Shown: piece by piece, positions 59,736 through 64,000 of the stretch | Position numbering within the stretch: the first letter of the stretch is position 1 | How the letters are laid out: each line of letters opens with the position of its first letter | DNA from: Melastoma dodecandrum | Lineage: Eukaryota; Streptophyta; Magnoliopsida; Myrtales; Melastomataceae | Direction of reading: 5' to 3' | Length of the DNA stretch: 64,000 nucleotides | Assembly (NCBI GenBank): GCA_029817715.1 | Contig: JARUPY010000393.1 | Span: forward strand, 124,001-188,000 | Position numbers and translations under genes: made by a program | The notes under the pieces: model-generated | The model's database searches: none | The model's input: the letters and a program-made list of their open reading frames with translations, nothing else | Told to the model about the DNA's origin: nothing

Positions 59736-59768
59736 AGCCCCCTCCCCCGGACACCGTCCGCCGTCTCG

Positions 59769-60595
59769 CTACGATCGGTCCGGGAGCTCGCCCGCCTTGC
59801 CCTCCAGCAAACGCCTCCTCGATCCCGTCCTTTAGGGCGACGCCGGTGAGGCCGCGCCGGAGGGCCTCACGCACGAACCACGCCACCTTGGCCGCCGCGA
59901 GGTCCGGCGTCAGCCCGCCCCGATCGTGGATGTTCGAGATGCAATTGCGCTCCGAATCGCGACGGCCCGGCCGCGGAGCGAACGTCAGATAGGCGCCGAG
60001 ACTGTCGGCGACGGTCAGGCCCGGCCGCTCGCCGATCAGCACGACGCTGAGCTTCGCGCCGAGGCGCTCCCCCACCGGATCGCCGAGGGCGACGCGGCCC
60101 TGTTCGGCGAGCACGATCGGCGCGATGTGGTAGCCGTCGAGAAGGGCGAGGCAGGCCTTCAGAACCGGCGCGGCCTGGCTCGCGACGGCTTTGGCCGAGA
60201 GCCCGTCCGCGACGACGAAGACGAGGTCGTAGCCTTGTCCATGCGCTGCGGCGGCCTCCTTCAGTGTGGCGACCGAGGCCTCGTCGAGCCGGCGACCGAG
60301 ATCCGGGCGCCGCAGGTAAGTGGGGCGATCCGGCGCCGCGCTGTGCACGCGGAGCACCGGGTGGTGCGGCAGGGACGCCGCCAGCGCCTCGACATCGAGC
60401 GCGGCGTGGACGGCATCCCGCGCTTGGGCGTGGGCCAACTGGAAAATCGAGCATCGGCCGCAGGGGCAGGGCGTCGCCGCTGCGGTCGAGGCCGATCCGG
60501 GCCGGCGTCGCCCGCCTCAGGACGGCCCAGCGGTCATCCTCGGAGAGGTCCGCACGGGCGGAGACGTCGGGCAGAGGGCCGGGATCGGTTGTCAT
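59769..60595 (-). CDS. eutC: ethanolamine ammonia-lyase small subunit, frameshifted
   Basis: About 274 residues. PARIGLDRSGDALPLRPMLDF, LAHAQARDAVHAALD, LFVVADGLSAKAV-like VFVVADGLSAKAVASQA, VVLIGERPGLTVADSLGAYLTF and SERNCISNIHDRGGL are EutC marks, the last being near the cobalamin site. Frame changes near 60447 and near the end (59822); the restored tail ends ELPDRS at 59771. With EutB it splits ethanolamine to acetaldehyde and ammonia using adenosylcobalamin. Overlaps eutB by four bases. Confidence 0.92.
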
Positions 60596-61995
60596 CGCGC
60601 GGTCCCTCCCTGGGCGAACAGGCGGGCCAGCGACGGGTCGGGCGCGGCGAGGAGGCGGGCCTGTCCGTCCGGCGCGCCCATGCCCATCCTGTCGAGCCAC
60701 GCCTCGAATTCCGGGGCGGCCCGCACCCCGAACAGCGAGCGCAGGGCGAGCAGGTCGTGGAACGAGAGGCTCTGGTAGTTGAGCATGATGTCGTCCGCGC
60801 CGGGGACCGCGATGAGGAAGCTGCATCCGGCTTGCGTGAGCAGCAGCATCAGCACGTCCATATCGTCCTGATCGGCCTCGGCGTGGTTGGTGTAGCAGAC
60901 GTCGCAGCCCATGGGCAGGCCCAGCAGCTTGCCGCAGAAGTGGTCCTCCAGCCCGGCGCGGATGATCTGCTTGCCGTCGTAGAGGTACTCCGGGCCGATG
61001 AAGCCGACCACGGTGTTGACCAGCAGCGGCCGGTAGCGCCGCGCCACCGCGTAGGCGCGCGCCTCCAGCGTCTGCTGGTCGACGCCGTGGTGGGCGTTGG
61101 CCGACAGCGCGCTGCCCTGGCCGGTCTCGAAATACATCACGTTGTCGCCGACCGTGCCCCGGTTGAGGCTCCGGGCGGCGTCGTGCGCCCTCGGCGAGCA
61201 GGGCCAGATCGATCCCGAAGCCCCGGTTGGCGCCTTCGGTCCCGGCGATGGACTGGAACACGAGATCGACCGGCGCGCCGCGTTCGATGATCGCCATCGC
61301 GTTCGTGACATGGGTCAAAACGCAGGTCTGGGTCGGGATCTCGTAGTGCTGGCGCATCTCGTCCAGCATCGTCGTGAGCGCGGATCGCTGTCTCGACATC
61401 GTCGGAGGCCCGGATTGATGCCGATGACGGCGTCGCCCGCACCGAAGAGCAGCCCGTCGATAACCGACGCCGCGATCCCACGCGGGTCGTCGGTCGGGTG
61501 GTTGGGCTGCAGGCGGACCGAAAGCCGCCCCGGCAGGCCGATCGTGTTGCGGAAGGCCGTCGTCACCCGGCACTTGCGCGCCACGGCCACGAGATCCTGA
61601 AGGCGCATCAGCTTCGAGACGGCGGCGACCATCTCCGGCGTCAGGCCCGGGGCCAGGGCGGCGAGCGTCGCCCGCGTCGGCCTCGCGGCCCAGCAGCCAA
61701 TCGCGAAACCCGCCGACGGTGAGGTGCGAGACCGGCGCGAATGCGGCGGCGTCGTGGCCGTCGATGATCAGCCGCGTGACCTCGTCGTGCTCGTAGGGCA
61801 CCACGGCCTCGGTGAGGAAGGTCTTCAGCGGCAGGTCGGCGAGGATGGTGCGGGCGGCGATCCGCGCGGGCGTCGCTGGCTGCCGCAAGCCCGGCCAACC
61901 TCATCGCCGGACCGGAGCGGGGACGCCGCCGCGAGCACCGCCTTCAGATCGGGGAAGCCATGGCGCTCGCCCCCGAGATCGCATCGATAGGCCAC
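60592..61995 (-). CDS. eutB: ethanolamine ammonia-lyase large subunit, frameshifted
   Basis: About 465 residues. DLKAVLAAASPLRSGDEV, ILADLPLKTFLTEAVVPYEHDEVTRLI, LSVRLQPNHPTDDPRGIAAS, VLTHVTNAMAIIERGAPVDL, NRGFGIDLALL, PMGCDVCYTNHAEADQDDMD are all EutB blocks; the active-site Glu and Asp lie in the TIM barrel core. I choose GTG at 61995, which gives the usual YRCDLGGER start. Shifts near 61893, 61675, 61410 and 61190. No microcompartment genes are seen, so the pathway probably runs free in the cytoplasm. Confidence 0.92.
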
Positions 61996-62094
61996 CGATC
62001 CGTCCCTCCGTGCGCCGAGCGGATGGCGCCGGGCTCAGCCTGCCCGATGCCGGACCGCAGGCCAAGCCTCCACGGAGTGACGGCCCCCGCCTAT

Positions 62095-62610
62095 CTAAGC
62101 GGCGGATCGCCGGGGCAGCACCCAATTCGGCCTGACGAAGTGGCAGGTGTACCCGCCGGGCTGGCGCTCCAGGTAGTCCTGATGCTCGGGCTCGGCCTCC
62201 CAGAACGGCCCGGCCGGCGCGACCTCGGTCACGACCTTCCCGGGCCACAGGCCGGAGGCGTCGACGTCGGCGATGGTCTCCTGCGCGACGCGGCGCTGGT
62301 CGTCGTCGGCATAGAAGATGGCCGAGCGATAGCTCGGACCCCGGTCGTTGCCCTGCCGGTTCGGGGTCGTGGGATCGTGGATCTGGAAGAAGAACTCCAG
62401 CATGCGCCGGAAACTCGTCCGCGCCGGATCGTACAGGATCTCGATCGCCTCGGCATGGCTGCCGTGATTGCGATAGGTCGCGTTCGGCACGTCGCCGCCG
62501 GTGTACCCGACGCGCGTCGAGACCACACCCTCCTGGCGCCGGACGAGGTCCTGCATGCCCCAGAAGCACCCGCCCGCCAACACCGCCTTTTCGGTCTGCA
62601 TCGTCGCCAT
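62095..62610 (-). CDS. msrA: peptide methionine sulfoxide reductase A
   Basis: 171 residues, intact. The catalytic GCFWG motif is at residues 14-18 (Cys15), with [24 protein letters not shown] and [25 protein letters not shown] as further standard blocks. It reduces the S epimer of methionine sulfoxide in proteins. A single cysteine (YTCHF) near the C-terminus may act as resolving residue. Stands alone between eutB and kdgK on the same strand. Confidence 0.96.
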   Translation of the reverse strand: MATMQTEKAVLAGGCFWGMQDLVRRQEGVVSTRVGYTGGDVPNATYRNHGSHAEAIEILYDPARTSFRRMLEFFFQIHDPTTPNRQGNDRGPSYRSAIFYADDDQRRVAQETIADVDASGLWPGKVVTEVAPAGPFWEAEPEHQDYLERQPGGYTCHFVRPNWVLPRRSAA

Positions 62611-62661
62611 CCGTCGTTCGCGTCGTTCGTCCGGCGGATATGGTGCCTGGGGACACGCTTT

Positions 62662-63620
62662 TCATGCGTCCGGACAAAATCGCGCGGCGGGGCCGCGCTC
62701 CGGTGGCATCGCCGCGCGCGGGATGATGGCGCCGGCGTACCGGATCACGCAGGCCGCCAGGGCGTGGCCCGCGCGGGCGGCGGCGGCGGGATCGTCGCCG
62801 GCGAGGCGGGCGGCAAGATAGCCGGCGGCGAAGCTGTCGCCCGCGGCGGTCGTGTCGACGGGTACCACCGGGGCGGGGATGGGAACCGCCTCCGTGACGC
62901 CCCCGTGGCTCACGAGGCAGCCCGGTTCCGTGAGCTTCACCACGGCCTCGGGCCACGCCGCAATCGCCGAGCCGCGACAGGAGCCGCTCCGGCGAGGCCT
63001 CCTCCCCCATCTGCCGGAAGTCGTCCACCCCGGCCAGCACCGTATGGCAGAGCGGCAGCACGCGGTCGTAGGTCCGCGCCGCCTCTCCGCGCTCCGGCCA
63101 TCCCCGCGCCCCGGAAATTCGTATCGAACACGACGCGGATACCCGCCGCCTGTGCACGGGCCAGGGTCGCGATCAGACGCTCGCGGGCCTCGCCCTGGAA
63201 CAGCGAGAGCGTGATCCCCGACAGATACAGCACATCGGCCGCCAGCAGGGGGGCCTGCACCGCCGCGACATGGGGCGGATCGAAGATCCGGCGGACCGGC
63301 GCGCTGTCGCGCCAGTGCAGGAAGCGCCGCTCCCCGGCCGCGTCCGTCTCGATGATGTAGAGGCCCGGCAGGCTGCCGGGCAGGCGCAGGACATGCCCTG
63401 TCCCGATCCCCTCCGCCTCCCAGGTGCCGATCATTCCGGCACTGAAATCGTCGTCACCCAGCGCGGTGACGTAGTCGGTGCGCACGCCGAGCCGCGCGAG
63501 GTACAACGCCGTGTTGAGCGTATCGCCGCCGAAGGCGCGGGCCAGGAGCCCGTCCGGCCGGGTGCGCAACTCGACCATGCACTCGCCGAGACAGGCGACC
63601 CTCTGACCCTCACCCGCCAT
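62662..63620 (-). CDS. kdgK: 2-keto-3-deoxygluconate kinase (PfkB family), frameshifted
   Basis: About 318 residues. VACLGECMVELRTRPDGLLARAFGGDTLNTALYLARLG, PGLYIIETDAAGERRFLHWRDSAPVRRI and the PfkB end VDTTAAGDSFAAGYLAARL with catalytic Asp; GERRF-YWR is typical of KdgK. Shifts near 63110 and 62968, each one extra G. It phosphorylates 2-keto-3-deoxygluconate, the compound taken up by KdgT and formed by KduD, although those genes lie 15 kb away. Confidence 0.88.
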
Positions 63621-63861
63621 CACACCGTCGCTCCGCCGCCGGGGCACGCATGCGTCGCGTCCGCGCTCCCGGTGCGGCCAGGGTAGCGGGGCACCTGCCT
63701 GAAGACGAGACCCTTCGCGGACCGGCCGATCCTGATGCGATCCTTATAAGATCCGGGCTCGGCCCGTCTCGAACCCTAACGCGGTTCGGGTCCATCGTCC
63801 GCGACGGCCGGGACCGGTCGCGGCGCGGCCGCGTCCGGCCCGCCGAACCGGACCGACCCCC

Positions 63862-63945
63862 ATGCTCGACATCCTCTTCATCGCCGGCACCTTCGGCTTC
63901 TTCGCGCTCACCGCCGGCTACGCCGCGCTGTGCGACCGGCTGTGA
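63862..63945 (+). CDS. 27-residue membrane peptide before kdpF
   Basis: Reads MLDILFIAGTFGFFALTAGY then AALCDRL: one membrane helix with a charged end. It is 11 bases before kdpF, whose own site GGGAGG lies in the gap. Similar tiny frames before kdpF are known to me from other alphaproteobacteria, often unannotated. It may be a kdp-associated small protein or a translated leader. Confidence 0.6.
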   Translation: MLDILFIAGTFGFFALTAGYAALCDRL

Positions 63946-63956
63946 GGGAGGCCGCC

Positions 63957-64000
63957 ATGACCCTCGACCTCGCCCTCGGCGCCATCGTGACCGCCGGCCT
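63957..64000 (+). CDS. kdpF: potassium-transporting ATPase subunit KdpF, partial
   Basis: The window ends after about 14 codons: MTLDLALGAIVTAG. KdpF is a single-helix subunit of about 29 residues that stabilises the KdpABC pump, and the start fits the family. GGGAGG lies seven bases upstream. The kdpABC genes are expected beyond the window edge. Confidence 0.7.
   Translation, partial: MTLDLALGAIVTAG

Noticed and set aside
3335..63620. Programmed ribosomal frameshifting as the cause of the many shifts
   Set aside because: No shared slippery site with a downstream structure; shifts occur at many different runs and several times in one gene, which does not fit programmed events.
63739..63753. 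GATCCTTATAAGATC as a KdpE operator
   Set aside because: Nearly symmetric but with an extra base, over 100 bases from the first kdp gene, and unlike the T-rich KdpE site known from E. coli.
1..64000. CRISPR arrays, insertion sequences, rRNA, complete tRNA genes
   Set aside because: No evenly spaced direct repeats, transposase genes with terminal repeats, rRNA sequence or full cloverleaf were seen on either strand.

Overview
GC-rich chromosomal DNA of an alphaproteobacterium, most likely Hyphomicrobiales and probably Methylobacterium or a close relative. The call rests on codon and GC pattern, a rhizobial-type ROSE RNA thermometer in front of an hsp20 gene, CATTGCGAGCG-type palindromic repeats and overall gene style. 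It is inference, since no ribosomal marker is present.

Layout. 1-2.4 kb is an accessory patch of lower GC: a TetR regulator with its operator and three small proteins (DUF6869-like, EF-hand, DUF6714-like). It is followed at 2.8 kb by the last 20 bases of a tRNA-Ser gene, probably an attachment-site scar. 3.3-5.9 kb encodes a hybrid GAF/PAS sensor kinase. At 6.3-7.4 kb the 3' part of a GNAT acetyltransferase gene is joined to a 3'-truncated L-serine deaminase gene. 7.4-14.6 kb is a minus-strand operon with RidA, a three-part FAD/2Fe-2S amine dehydrogenase and a PotABCD-like ABC importer, facing a LysR gene. 16.3-28.9 kb holds GlxA/rhodanese, a Crp regulator, gluconolactonase, a lipoprotein hydrolase, a chemoreceptor, an IlvD/EDD dehydratase and a MarR-FUSC-DUF1656-HlyD efflux operon. 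30.7-40.5 kb is a nine-gene minus-strand operon for CoA-dependent breakdown of an unknown acid: DUF35, Ltp2-like thiolase, acyl-CoA ligase, MaoC, two acyl-CoA dehydrogenases, enoyl-CoA hydratase, SDR and a LivK-type binding protein, with IclR divergent. 42-48.6 kb has a TRAP transporter and the keto-deoxy-uronate genes kdgT, kduD, kduI with a GntR regulator. 48.7-50.8 kb is an atzG/atzE/atzH-like set. Then come hsp20, gamma-glutamyltransferase, an MHS transporter, DUF47/Pit phosphate uptake, a HAD phosphatase, ethanolamine permease with eutC and eutB, msrA, kdgK and the start of a kdp operon.

Roughly half of the protein genes need one or more single-base frame changes to read through. Between the shifts the protein sequence is well conserved. 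Of about 33 shifts worked out by hand, about 27 are one extra base, mostly in a short run of identical bases. This looks like homopolymer error in the assembly more than gene decay. The gene extents given here assume the frame is restored, and each affected entry says so. The SdaA/GNAT join is different and looks like a real rearrangement.

How the parts work together: several importer-plus-catabolism modules (amine/opine-like compound, CoA-activated acid, uronate breakdown products, ethanolamine), each beside its own LysR, IclR or GntR regulator, plus efflux and phosphate/potassium transport. This fits a versatile plant- or soil-associated heterotroph.
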